Below are positions 1 through 7,072 of a stretch of DNA of 64,000 nt, one piece after another; the stretch's first letter is position 1; each line of letters begins with the position of its first letter. The notes beneath the pieces were generated by a model. The model was not told the origin of the DNA and made no database searches. It worked only from the letters and a program-made list of their open reading frames with translations. The stretch comes from Halostagnicola sp. A-GB9-2 (lineage in GTDB: Archaea; Halobacteriota; Halobacteria; Halobacteriales; Natrialbaceae): assembly GCF_030068615.1 (NCBI RefSeq), contig NZ_JASJOC010000001.1, positions 372,001 through 436,000 of the forward strand, given 5' to 3'. Made by a program: the position numbers and the translations under genes.

Positions 1-1236
1 CAGACCGCCACGAAGGAGCACGGAACGTTCTCTGAAACGTATCGTATCGAGACCGCCGACGGTGAGCGACGCTGGGTCCGCGATTACGGGCGCGCCGTCT
101 TCGACGAGAACGACGAGGAAATCAAAATCGAGGGAATCATCTCCGACGTCACGGACCGAAAACGCCTCGAGAACGAACTCGAGGAGTCAGAGCGTCGATA
201 CAGAACGCTGGTCAAGAACTTCCCGCAAGGAGCCGTCGGACTCTTCGACGACGACCTGAATTACACCGCAATCGGCGGGCAACTACTCGACGAACTCGGT
301 GTCTCTCCCGAGGACTGTGTCGGCGCAAGCGTCCGTCGAATCTACCCGAACGATCTGGAGCGAGAGATCGAACCACAGTTCCGAGCTACCCTCGAAAACG
401 AGTCTCGTTCGTTCGAACACTCGTCGCGCGATCGGTGCCTGTACGCCCGAACGCTTCCGATTCGCGACGCCGATGACGAAGTCGTCGAGGGAATGGTCGT
501 CGTGCAGGATATCACCGAGCGCAAGGAGTACGAGCGCAAACTCGAGGCGTCGAACGAACGACTCGAGCAGTTCGCCTACGCGGCCTCACACGATCTTCAG
601 GAGCCGTTGCGGATGGTCACGAAGTACCTCCAACTGATCGAACGTCGGTACGAGGACGACCTCGACGAGGACGGCGAGGAGTTCCTCGAATTCGCGGTCG
701 ACGGTGCCGAACGCATGAAAGAGATGATCAACGGGCTCCTCGAGTACTCCCGCGTCGAAACCGCTGGGGGTCCACTCGAGCCGGTCGACCTCGCCGAGGT
801 CTTCGCGGAGACGATGGCGGATATACAGATGAAAGTCGAGGAAACCGACGCCGAAATCACGGTCGAACCGCTTCCGCGTGTCGAGGGAGATACCAGCCAG
901 TTGCGTCAGGTTTTCCAGAACTTACTCGAGAACACGATCGAATACTCCGGTGAGGGACCACCTCGTGTCCACGTGAGCGCGGACCGGAACGGATCAAACT
1001 GGACGGTTTCGGTTCGGGACGAGGGGATCGGTATCGACCCAGCTGATCACGAACGGATTTTCGAGGTGTTCAACCGACTTCACACCTACGAGGAGCACGA
1101 CGGAACCGGCATCGGGCTCGCGCTGTGTAAACGAATCGTCGAGCGCCACGGCGGTGAAATATGGGTCGAGCCCAACTCGGCCGGCGGTTCAACGTTTTCG
1201 TTTACGCTTCCAGCGGCATCCAGCCGTCCCTCGTGA
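1..1236 (+). CDS. PAS-domain sensor histidine kinase (5' truncated by window)
   Basis: The frame is open from the first base, so the N-terminus lies outside the window. The visible 411 residues contain the end of one PAS/PAC module (ending near DVTDRKR), a second PAS module (about residues 66-175, ending in DITERKEYE), a HisKA dimerisation domain with H-box ASHDLQEPLR (phospho-acceptor His197 of the visible part), and a HATPase domain with N-box FQNLLENT and glycine motifs DEGIGID and GTGIGLAL. No transmembrane segment is seen in the visible part. Soluble multi-PAS kinases of this type are common in haloarchaea and often have no adjacent response regulator, as here. The signal sensed cannot be told from sequence. 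Confidence 0.93.
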   Translation, partial: QTATKEHGTFSETYRIETADGERRWVRDYGRAVFDENDEEIKIEGIISDVTDRKRLENELEESERRYRTLVKNFPQGAVGLFDDDLNYTAIGGQLLDELGVSPEDCVGASVRRIYPNDLEREIEPQFRATLENESRSFEHSSRDRCLYARTLPIRDADDEVVEGMVVVQDITERKEYERKLEASNERLEQFAYAASHDLQEPLRMVTKYLQLIERRYEDDLDEDGEEFLEFAVDGAERMKEMINGLLEYSRVETAGGPLEPVDLAEVFAETMADIQMKVEETDAEITVEPLPRVEGDTSQLRQVFQNLLENTIEYSGEGPPRVHVSADRNGSNWTVSVRDEGIGIDPADHERIFEVFNRLHTYEEHDGTGIGLALCKRIVERHGGEIWVEPNSAGGSTFSFTLPAASSRPS

Positions 1237-1337
1237 GTTCACTCGTTCGCGAAGCGAGGCCACAAAGTCGCCGAACGGGGTCGCATTTGGATGCCGAAGG
1301 AACTAGTCAAATCGAGATTGAGACCCCCAACTAACGG

Positions 1338-1610
1338 TCACGCCGGAGCTGAGACGCCCCATGTAATATGATCCCACAGCCGTTCGTAAAGGTAGTAGGT
1401 CCCCGTCTTGAGGATGTTCGTCGCGAGCCCGATGTTCACCGCATCACCGACATCACCGACGATCAGCCAGGCCACGGTAATCGTAATGAGGATCATGAAC
1501 AGTCGATAGCAGAGCGTCTTCGCGATAGCCCGCTTTTGGGCCTGAAGAGCGGATCGGGAGACGATATTCGAAAGCATCGTATGCTCTATGTCATCGTCGG
1601 TACCCCTCAT
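1338..1610 (-). CDS. DUF2061-family small membrane protein
   Basis: A 90-residue protein if started at the ATG at 1610. It has the family core: a positively charged stretch (AQKRAIAKTLCYRLF), a hydrophobic helix (ILITITVAWLIVG), a second hydrophobic/amphipathic segment, and the ending YLYERLWDHI that resembles the YxHERxW motif of DUF2061 membrane proteins. The frame extends upstream to an ATG at 1643, but that codon lies inside a perfect inverted repeat (1621-1653) that looks like promoter or operator DNA, so 1610 is preferred. The function of the family is unknown; the neighbours give no clue. Confidence 0.8.
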   Translation of the reverse strand: MRGTDDDIEHTMLSNIVSRSALQAQKRAIAKTLCYRLFMILITITVAWLIVGDVGDAVNIGLATNILKTGTYYLYERLWDHITWGVSAPA

Positions 1611-1620
1611 AAATAATCGG

Positions 1621-1653
1621 ATTTGGTTATACTTTGACTCCATATAACCAAAT
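1621..1653. promoter_or_regulatory. 11-bp perfect inverted repeat before the DUF2061 gene
   Basis: Left arm ATTTGGTTATA (1621-1631) and right arm TATAACCAAAT (1643-1653) are exact reverse complements separated by 11 bases. The repeat lies 11-43 bp upstream of the preferred start of the DUF2061 gene and contains TATA-like sequence in both arms, so it probably overlaps the core promoter. The arms are AT-rich, unlike the surrounding GC-rich DNA. A binding site for a dimeric regulator is the simplest reading. Confidence 0.6.
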
Positions 1654-1834
1654 TGGGTTTCCCCAACAGAACAAGAAGCCAGCCGGCCAGTGAGTGTGCT
1701 CGAGTCGGGCCGAGATTGACAGAAACTGCGAGCAAGAAAGTGTCGGATGGACGTTTATACTGCCCGATATGGCTGTGCAAAGATTCTCGCACCCCCGGGG
1801 CGACGAGAATGTTAACGACGTACAGCCGACAGTA

Positions 1835-2023
1835 TCAGTCGTCCCGAGAACCCGCGTAATCGTGTCCGATCCAGAGCGCCAGAACGTTGACGGCGATGAA
1901 CGCCACGAGCAGGAGCAGTCGTCCCACCGAATCCACACCGGCGATAAAGACGGGGATGTAAAAGAGCGGAAGCAGTGCACCGACCCAGAACCCGATAGCC
2001 GTAATGGAACTTCCGAGGCTCAT
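1835..2023 (-). CDS. Small two-helix membrane protein, unknown function
   Basis: A 62-residue protein starting at ATG 2023, four bases after the stop of the upstream DUF7511 gene, which suggests an operon. Two hydrophobic helices are visible: ITAIGFWVGALLPLFYIPVFIA and LLLLVAFIAVNVLALWI, followed by a short polar tail. The frame stays open for 17 more codons upstream, but that part overlaps the neighbour and lacks membrane-protein character. No family is recognised with confidence. Confidence 0.65.
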   Translation of the reverse strand: MSLGSSITAIGFWVGALLPLFYIPVFIAGVDSVGRLLLLVAFIAVNVLALWIGHDYAGSRDD

Positions 2024-2027
2024 GGCC

Positions 2028-2225
2028 TTAGCGCATCGTCTCGAGGGCGACGAATCCGTCGTCGTAAGCGGCAATCCAGTTAGTTAGCAGTTCGACGTCG
2101 GTCGCATTGGTCGGAACGATCGCACATTCGTCCGGAGCGCCGTCGTTCTCGATGGTGATATGTTCGAATTTCCTGGTCGACTCGTCGGTCACCTGCGGCG
2201 GGCGGGTATCGATATCGTTGGTCAT
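2028..2225 (-). CDS. DUF7511-family haloarchaeal small protein
   Basis: A 65-residue soluble acidic protein. The pattern DECAIVPTNA followed by ELLTNWIAA and FVALETMR matches what I recall of the haloarchaeal DUF7511 family, whose members are small, conserved and uncharacterised. It is the first gene of a likely two-gene unit with the small membrane protein that starts 4 bp after its stop. The DUF assignment is from memory of the family pattern, not from a search. Confidence 0.7.
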   Translation of the reverse strand: MTNDIDTRPPQVTDESTRKFEHITIENDGAPDECAIVPTNATDVELLTNWIAAYDDGFVALETMR

Positions 2226-2554
2226 AGATGGCGGGCGGCAGGGAACGCGCCTCGCTCGAACACGCGTGCGATTCGGCTATTGTTATCTGTATGCTACTGG
2301 GTGCCGCTCGAACAGTAGGCCCCAACAGCGCTCGAATTCGGTCCGTTTAGCCGCCGAAAACCACTGCAATGACTCCTAACGTGTACGGTATACGTACTCG
2401 ATTCTCGAGATGCCTCGCTTCCGTTCGTTCGAAGTAAGAAGGTATTTCGGTCGGCTCCCCCGGAGTAAAGAAGTATTTCGTTCGACTACTCCGGAGTAAG
2501 AAGGTGTCTCGGTCAGCTCCTCGAGTCTAGTCCGTAGAATCTGCCCCAAAACGG
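2226..2554. other. 329-bp intergenic region between divergent-looking and convergent signals
   Basis: No convincing gene. The half next to the protease stop holds the three tandem 31-bp repeats listed separately (2430-2522). The other half is the upstream region of the DUF7511 gene and has no clear TATA box. Confidence 0.5.
2430..2522. repeat. Three tandem imperfect 31-bp repeats
   Basis: Units are 2430-2460, 2461-2491 and 2492-2522. Each carries the shared pattern CGgAGTAArAAGgTrTyTCG followed by gTCrgCTcCyC, so the period is exactly 31 bp with scattered substitutions. They lie immediately downstream of the HtrA-like protease gene, which ends at 2555 on the minus strand. Role unknown; possibly a 3' processing or protein-binding region, or a local slippage product. 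Confidence 0.75.
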
Positions 2555-3625
2555 CTACCGTGAGCCGAGTGTCACGCTGAATGTCGTCTCTCGGCCGTTC
2601 CGCCAGAGACTGATCGCGATCTCGTCACCGGGACTCGTCTCGAGCGCGAGGTGGGTCCCTAATGCGTGGCGGTCGGGGATCGGTTCACCGTCGATCCGAG
2701 AGATGACATCACCGCTCTCGAGAACGCCGCTGGACGGGCTACCGGGCGAAACGCCCGTAACGATGACGCCTGCCACCTCGTCGAGGCCGTTTTCTTCGGC
2801 GAACGTTCTGGTCACTGGCGCGTGTCCGATACCGAGAAACGAGTGGTCGTACGCGCCGTCTTCAATCAGCGCCGGAACGACGCGACGACTCAGCGCTGCA
2901 GAAATCGCATAGCCGATATTCTCCCCGCCACCGGCGTTGATGACGCCGAGGATCTCGCCGTCGAGATCGGCGAGCGGCCCGCCGCTGTTACCTGGATTGA
3001 CGGCCGCATCGGTCTGGACGACGTTCGAGAACGAGAACTCGCGACCGGGTGCGTCCACCGATCGATTGACGCCGCTGACGATCCCCTGGGAAAGTGACCC
3101 TTCGAGTCCGAACGGCGACCCCACTGCGAGCACCTCCTGTCCGACCACGGGGGGTTGCTCGCTCAGGGAGAGCGGGACCGCTCCCTCGGGAACATGGGAC
3201 ACCTCGAGGGCGGCCAGATCGCTGTAATAGTCGGTGCCGACGACTCTTGCACCCGTCCAGTCGCCGTTGATGTATTGGACCTCGATAGCGTCCGCGCCGG
3301 CGACGACGTGCTCGTTGGTGACGATGTATGCGCTCTCACCCTCGAGATCGACGAGAAAACCTGATCCCTGCCCTTGCCCTTCGCTGCCGTCGATCGGGCT
3401 CTCGACGCCGAAGGCGCGAATCTGTGCCACAGAGTCGATAATCGCGTCGTACACCTGCGTGTAGATCGACTCGTCCGCCGGATCGCCATCGAATTCGAAC
3501 TCGCTAGAGGAACTCCCCTCCATCGTCCGCTCCGCCCGAGGCGCGGCACACCCCGCGACCACTCCGGCGAGGCCGCTACCCGCGACGGCGAGAAACTTCC
3601 TCCGCCCGACTCGAGTGTCGTCCAT
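2555..3625 (-). CDS. HtrA/DegP-type S1C serine protease, Tat lipoprotein
   Basis: A 356-residue protease with start chosen at ATG 3625; an ATG 24 bases further up is possible. The N-terminus has twin arginines (GRRKFLAV, Arg8-Arg9), a hydrophobic stretch and the lipobox VAGC (Cys26), so it is predicted to be Tat-exported and lipid-anchored outside the cell. The chymotrypsin-like domain shows a catalytic triad: His107 in TNEHVVAG, Asp136 in YYSDLAAL, Ser214 in NPGNSGGPL. One C-terminal PDZ domain follows (about residues 265-350). Expected role is extracellular protein quality control. It stands alone between intergenic regions. Confidence 0.9.
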   Translation of the reverse strand: MDDTRVGRRKFLAVAGSGLAGVVAGCAAPRAERTMEGSSSSEFEFDGDPADESIYTQVYDAIIDSVAQIRAFGVESPIDGSEGQGQGSGFLVDLEGESAYIVTNEHVVAGADAIEVQYINGDWTGARVVGTDYYSDLAALEVSHVPEGAVPLSLSEQPPVVGQEVLAVGSPFGLEGSLSQGIVSGVNRSVDAPGREFSFSNVVQTDAAVNPGNSGGPLADLDGEILGVINAGGGENIGYAISAALSRRVVPALIEDGAYDHSFLGIGHAPVTRTFAEENGLDEVAGVIVTGVSPGSPSSGVLESGDVISRIDGEPIPDRHALGTHLALETSPGDEIAISLWRNGRETTFSVTLGSR

Positions 3626-3763
3626 GCGTCGGAATGGGAATGGGTACATATGAATCCAGGCAAAACGGCCTCAAGGCGGAGAAGGAAGGCCGAGTCGATC
3701 ACAAAGGCGAACGTTGGCGGGGACGACAAGCTGAATCGACTGTTAGGAAGTGAAAGGAGAAAA

Positions 3764-3783
3764 CCTCGCCCTTCAGGGCGGGG
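3764..3783. repeat. Hairpin resembling the right end of IS200/IS605-IS1341 elements
   Basis: The stem CGCCCT/AGGGCG with a 2-base loop is embedded in CCTCGCCCTTCAGGGCGGGG. Haloarchaeal tnpB-type (IS1341/IS605) genes commonly end with a hairpin of this kind, which also forms the scaffold of the element's guide RNA. No transposase fragment remains around it, so if it is an IS end it is a solo remnant. This is an inference from resemblance only. Confidence 0.35.
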
Positions 3784-3846
3784 ATGATTCCGCTGAATTG
3801 AGGCGCCGAAACACGTTTCGCGTCCAACGGTCGGCGACCCCGTCGA

Positions 3847-4482
3847 TTAGGACGACCAACTCGCTACGGAAGATGCCTTTCCTCCGCCCGAAATTTGGTC
3901 GTACTGGTCCTGCGTAATCGTATAGCGGTGGTGGTCGACGACGGTTCCGTCCGGTCTGACCGTCGCGTTTCGAATGATTCCATCGTACTGTCCTCCGTAG
4001 GAGTCGATATACTTCTCCACCGCCTGCCTGGATTTTTCGTTACCGTCTTTGATCGAAACGGCGACGAGATCCAGATCGAGGCGATCGAACGCGAGTTCGA
4101 TGATCGCCCCCGCCCGCTCGCCGGAGTACTCTCGACCCCAAAACGGTTTTCGAAGCCAGATGAACGGACGGGCCGTTTTCGTTTCCCAGTCGATCCTCAT
4201 CCCGCCAGCGCCGGCGATTTCTCCAGCCCCTTTCTCGCCAGCTTTCGGACGGATGAGGTACTCGGCTCGCGTTCCAGCCTCCCACTTCGTCTCGAGTTCG
4301 TCGATGTGCTCGACCGTCTCTTTGACCGTCTCGTGTGGATCCCACGGGAGGTGCCGGGTCACCTCGTCGATGGACTGTTCGCGGTGTGAACAGTAGTCAT
4401 AGTAGTCAAACGCGTCGACAGTATCGTGACAAAGGCGCTCGAAATGAAGCCGTTCCGTCTCCAGGTGGCTCAGGAAGAACAT
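3847..4482 (-). CDS. GNAT-family N-acetyltransferase (RimJ/RimL-like)
   Basis: A 211-residue protein read from ATG 4482, chosen over the ATG at 4494 because a TATA box sits 23-31 bp upstream of 4482. The N-terminus SHLETERLHFERL is the beta-strand typical of RimJ-type acetyltransferases. Further on come IRPKAGEKGAGEIAGAGG, FIWLRKPFWGREYSGERA (the acetyl-CoA-binding region, like the 'PxxWGrGyatEA' motif) and LVAVSIKDGNEKSRQAVEKY. It should transfer an acetyl group to a protein N-terminus or small amine; the substrate is not predictable. Confidence 0.87.
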   Translation of the reverse strand: MFFLSHLETERLHFERLCHDTVDAFDYYDYCSHREQSIDEVTRHLPWDPHETVKETVEHIDELETKWEAGTRAEYLIRPKAGEKGAGEIAGAGGMRIDWETKTARPFIWLRKPFWGREYSGERAGAIIELAFDRLDLDLVAVSIKDGNEKSRQAVEKYIDSYGGQYDGIIRNATVRPDGTVVDHHRYTITQDQYDQISGGGKASSVASWSS

Positions 4483-4504
4483 GCAAAAATACAACTACAC
4501 ATAA

Positions 4505-4515
4505 GTAAATAAAAA
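4505..4515 (-). promoter_or_regulatory. TATA box of the GNAT gene
   Basis: On the minus strand the sequence TTTTATTTACT lies 23-33 bp before the ATG at 4482, within an unusually AT-rich stretch (about 4486-4545). The spacing fits a leaderless or nearly leaderless haloarchaeal transcript. Confidence 0.6.
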
Positions 4516-4695
4516 TACATCGGTTCTTTAAAATACCAGATGTGTAACACGATCGATTCAATGAGGGTACGTATCCGCCGCTGAACGCGAACGGCGGAGG
4601 AAGCATCGCTGTCACCCGAATCGGCGAGCACAACGGGAGAAACTCGTCCGAACGGAAGGGAAAGCGTGTTATCGCCGGCGACCCGACCCACAGAC

Positions 4696-6096
4696 ATGAC
4701 ACCCACGGAAGACGCCCGCAGGTTGCTGGCAACGGGGCCGGTCTGTGACTCCTGTCTCGGGCGTCCGTTCGCCGAACGCAGTTTCGGCCTGACCAACGCC
4801 GAGCGAGGACGGGCGCTCCGAACGACGATCGCGCTCGAGGATGACGCCGACTACGAGACCGTCGAACCGACCGACTGCTGGGTCTGTGAAGGCTACTGCG
4901 GAAGCTTCGATGCGATCGCCGAAACGATCGTCGACGCCCTTGAGGGAATCGACTTCGCCACCTATCAGGTCGGGAGCCGAGTCCCGCCGCTGATCGAAGA
5001 GAACGAGGAACTCTTCCGCGAAGACGCCGGCCTCGAGCCGGACGTGGGCGAGTCGCTCAAGCGGGAGATCAACCGCGAAGCGGGTCGGCGCGTCGGTGCC
5101 GAAACCGGCGCGGAAGTCGGCTTCGAGCGGCCCGATATCCTCGCCATCGTCGATCTTAGCGGCTTCGATCCGTTCGAGTTGCTCGAGGTCGAGGACGATG
5201 GAGATGCGGTCGACGATGCGGTGGACGCGGCGGCACGAACCCAATCGGTGACGAGCCACGCCGTCGACCTGCAGGTCAACCCCGCGTTCGTCTACGGTCG
5301 CTATCGAAAGCTCGAACGAGATATTCCACAGACCGAGTGGCCCTGCCGAGAGTGTGGCGGGAGTGGAATTCAGCTTGGCGACGACGGCGAGGAGCCCTGC
5401 GACTATTGTGGCGGCTCCGGCTACCTGTACGACACGAGCGTCGAGCAGGTCGTCCGCCCCCACGTTGTCGAAGCGATGGACGGCGACGAAGGAACCTTCC
5501 ACGGCGCGGGTCGCGAGGACGTCGACGCCCGCATGCTCGAGGGCGGCCGTCCGTTCGTCCTCGAGGTGAAAGAACCCCGTATCCGCGATCCGGACCCCGA
5601 AGCGCTCGAGCGCGAGATCAACGAGGCGGCCGAGGGTTCCGTCGAGGTCGACGGGCTCCGTCTCGCGAGCTACGACATGGTCGAACGGGTCAAAGAACAC
5701 GATGCCAGCAAGCACTACCGAGCCGATGTCGAGTTCGACGAACCCGTCGAGAAGGCGGCCTTCGAGGCCGCACTCTCCGAACTCGACGGGGCGACCCTCG
5801 AGCAGTACACGCCCCAGCGGGTCGACCACCGACGAGCGAACATCACCCGAACGCGGACCGTCTATGAGATCGACGGCGACCTGGTAGAGCCGACGCAGGC
5901 GGAGATTCGACTCCACGGCGAAGGAGGACTCTACGTCAAGGAACTCATCAGCAGCGACGACGGGCGAACGGAGCCGAGTCTTGCAGGACTGCTCGGCGTC
6001 GACGCCGAAGTCACCGCGCTCGACGTCACGGGCGTCGAAGGCGAAAACGAGCCGTTCGAACTCGAGGAGTTCTTCCGCGACGACCGCTCCGAATAG
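4696..6096 (+). CDS. pus10: tRNA pseudouridine(54/55) synthase Pus10
   Basis: A 466-residue enzyme converting U54 and/or U55 of tRNA to pseudouridine, replacing bacterial TruB for this position. The N-terminal zinc site is visible (Cys17, Cys20, Cys61, Cys64, with a nearby Cys68), followed by the THUMP-like region and the catalytic domain with GREDVDARML (catalytic Asp275). A second cysteine set, CRECGGSG (Cys217, Cys220) and CDYCGGSG (Cys235, Cys238), forms a DnaJ-like zinc knuckle just before the catalytic domain. The ATG at 4696 was chosen because it leads straight into the conserved N-terminus; an ATG at 4666 is in frame. A T-run terminator follows. Confidence 0.92.
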   Translation: MTPTEDARRLLATGPVCDSCLGRPFAERSFGLTNAERGRALRTTIALEDDADYETVEPTDCWVCEGYCGSFDAIAETIVDALEGIDFATYQVGSRVPPLIEENEELFREDAGLEPDVGESLKREINREAGRRVGAETGAEVGFERPDILAIVDLSGFDPFELLEVEDDGDAVDDAVDAAARTQSVTSHAVDLQVNPAFVYGRYRKLERDIPQTEWPCRECGGSGIQLGDDGEEPCDYCGGSGYLYDTSVEQVVRPHVVEAMDGDEGTFHGAGREDVDARMLEGGRPFVLEVKEPRIRDPDPEALEREINEAAEGSVEVDGLRLASYDMVERVKEHDASKHYRADVEFDEPVEKAAFEAALSELDGATLEQYTPQRVDHRRANITRTRTVYEIDGDLVEPTQAEIRLHGEGGLYVKELISSDDGRTEPSLAGLLGVDAEVTALDVTGVEGENEPFELEEFFRDDRSE

Positions 6097-6111
6097 GTTG
6101 TCACACCTCTC

Positions 6112-6124
6112 CTAGTCTTTTTTG
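6112..6124 (+). terminator. T-run terminator after pus10
   Basis: A run of six or more T residues (about 6118-6123) begins roughly 20 bases after the pus10 stop codon, the usual form of transcription termination in archaea. Confidence 0.5.
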
Positions 6125-6317
6125 CCGCCGATTTCCTCGATCACGCCGTTGATCGACATTCGAGGTCCGCAAACGCCTTGAGAGCGTCTCGAGCATCGAC
6201 GACTGCACTCGTCTCCCCCGCAGATCGGTTCGAGGTGCCAGCCCGGTTCGACCGACCACGTAGCCAGCGGAGCCGTGGAAAGCAACGACTTTGATCGTCG
6301 CGAGTCCACTGGCCTGC

Positions 6318-7013
6318 ATGTACCAGTTCGGCGTCGACGAAGCCGGCAAGGGGCCGGTGTTTGGTTCGATGTTCGCCGCCACCGTCTGTGTCGAGAATAC
6401 CGGGCGGTTACCCGACGGAATTGCCGACTCCAAACGGCTCTCCGTCCGGCGACGCGAGGAACTCGCCGCGACCCTCCGCGAGACGGACGGAATCCACGTC
6501 GGCGTCGCGGAAATTTCGACGGCGCGGATCGACGACCCCGACACGAACATGAACGGCCTCGCCGTCGCCGCACACGCGAACGCGATCGAAGACGCATTCG
6601 GGGAACTCGGCAGTGACGAACTCAAGGACACGGACCGAGATAACTCTGGAGACGCGACCGTCTCCGGGCTCTGTGACGCCTGCGACACCGACGCGGATCG
6701 CTTCGCTCGACGGGTCGGGGAGGCCTGCAGTCTCGAGGCGACCATCGACGCCAGACACGGCGCAGACGACGACTCCGACCTCGTCGGTGCGGCGAGCATC
6801 ATCGCGAAGGTCGAACGCGACGCCCACGTCGCCGACCTCGCCGCGGAGTTCGGCGAGATCGGTAGCGGCTATCCGGGCGACTCCACGACTCGAGCCTTCC
6901 TCGAGTCCTACGTCGAAGAGACCGGCGAATTGCCACCGTTTGCCCGCAAGTCGTGGTCGACGTGTACGGACGTTCTCGCTGAGGCGAGTCAGACGAGTCT
7001 CGACGGGTTCTGA
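6318..7013 (+). CDS. rnhB: Ribonuclease HII
   Basis: A 231-residue enzyme that removes RNA from RNA:DNA hybrids and single ribonucleotides from DNA. The start at ATG 6318 gives MYQFGVDEAGKGPVFG, placing the DEAG active-site motif (Asp7, Glu8) at the usual position. IADSKRLS and GAASIIAKVERD (with the Asp at the end of the latter) are also family motifs, as is SGYPGDSTTRAFL. A low-complexity acidic insert of about 35 residues (GSDELKDTDRDN to CDTDAD) lies in the middle, common in halophile proteins. It is convergent with secD. Confidence 0.94.
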   Translation: MYQFGVDEAGKGPVFGSMFAATVCVENTGRLPDGIADSKRLSVRRREELAATLRETDGIHVGVAEISTARIDDPDTNMNGLAVAAHANAIEDAFGELGSDELKDTDRDNSGDATVSGLCDACDTDADRFARRVGEACSLEATIDARHGADDDSDLVGAASIIAKVERDAHVADLAAEFGEIGSGYPGDSTTRAFLESYVEETGELPPFARKSWSTCTDVLAEASQTSLDGF

Positions 7014-7072
7014 GCGGGCTCGACTGCCGAAAACGCGAGTGTCGAGAATCCAAAGAAATCGGTTTTCCGCCG

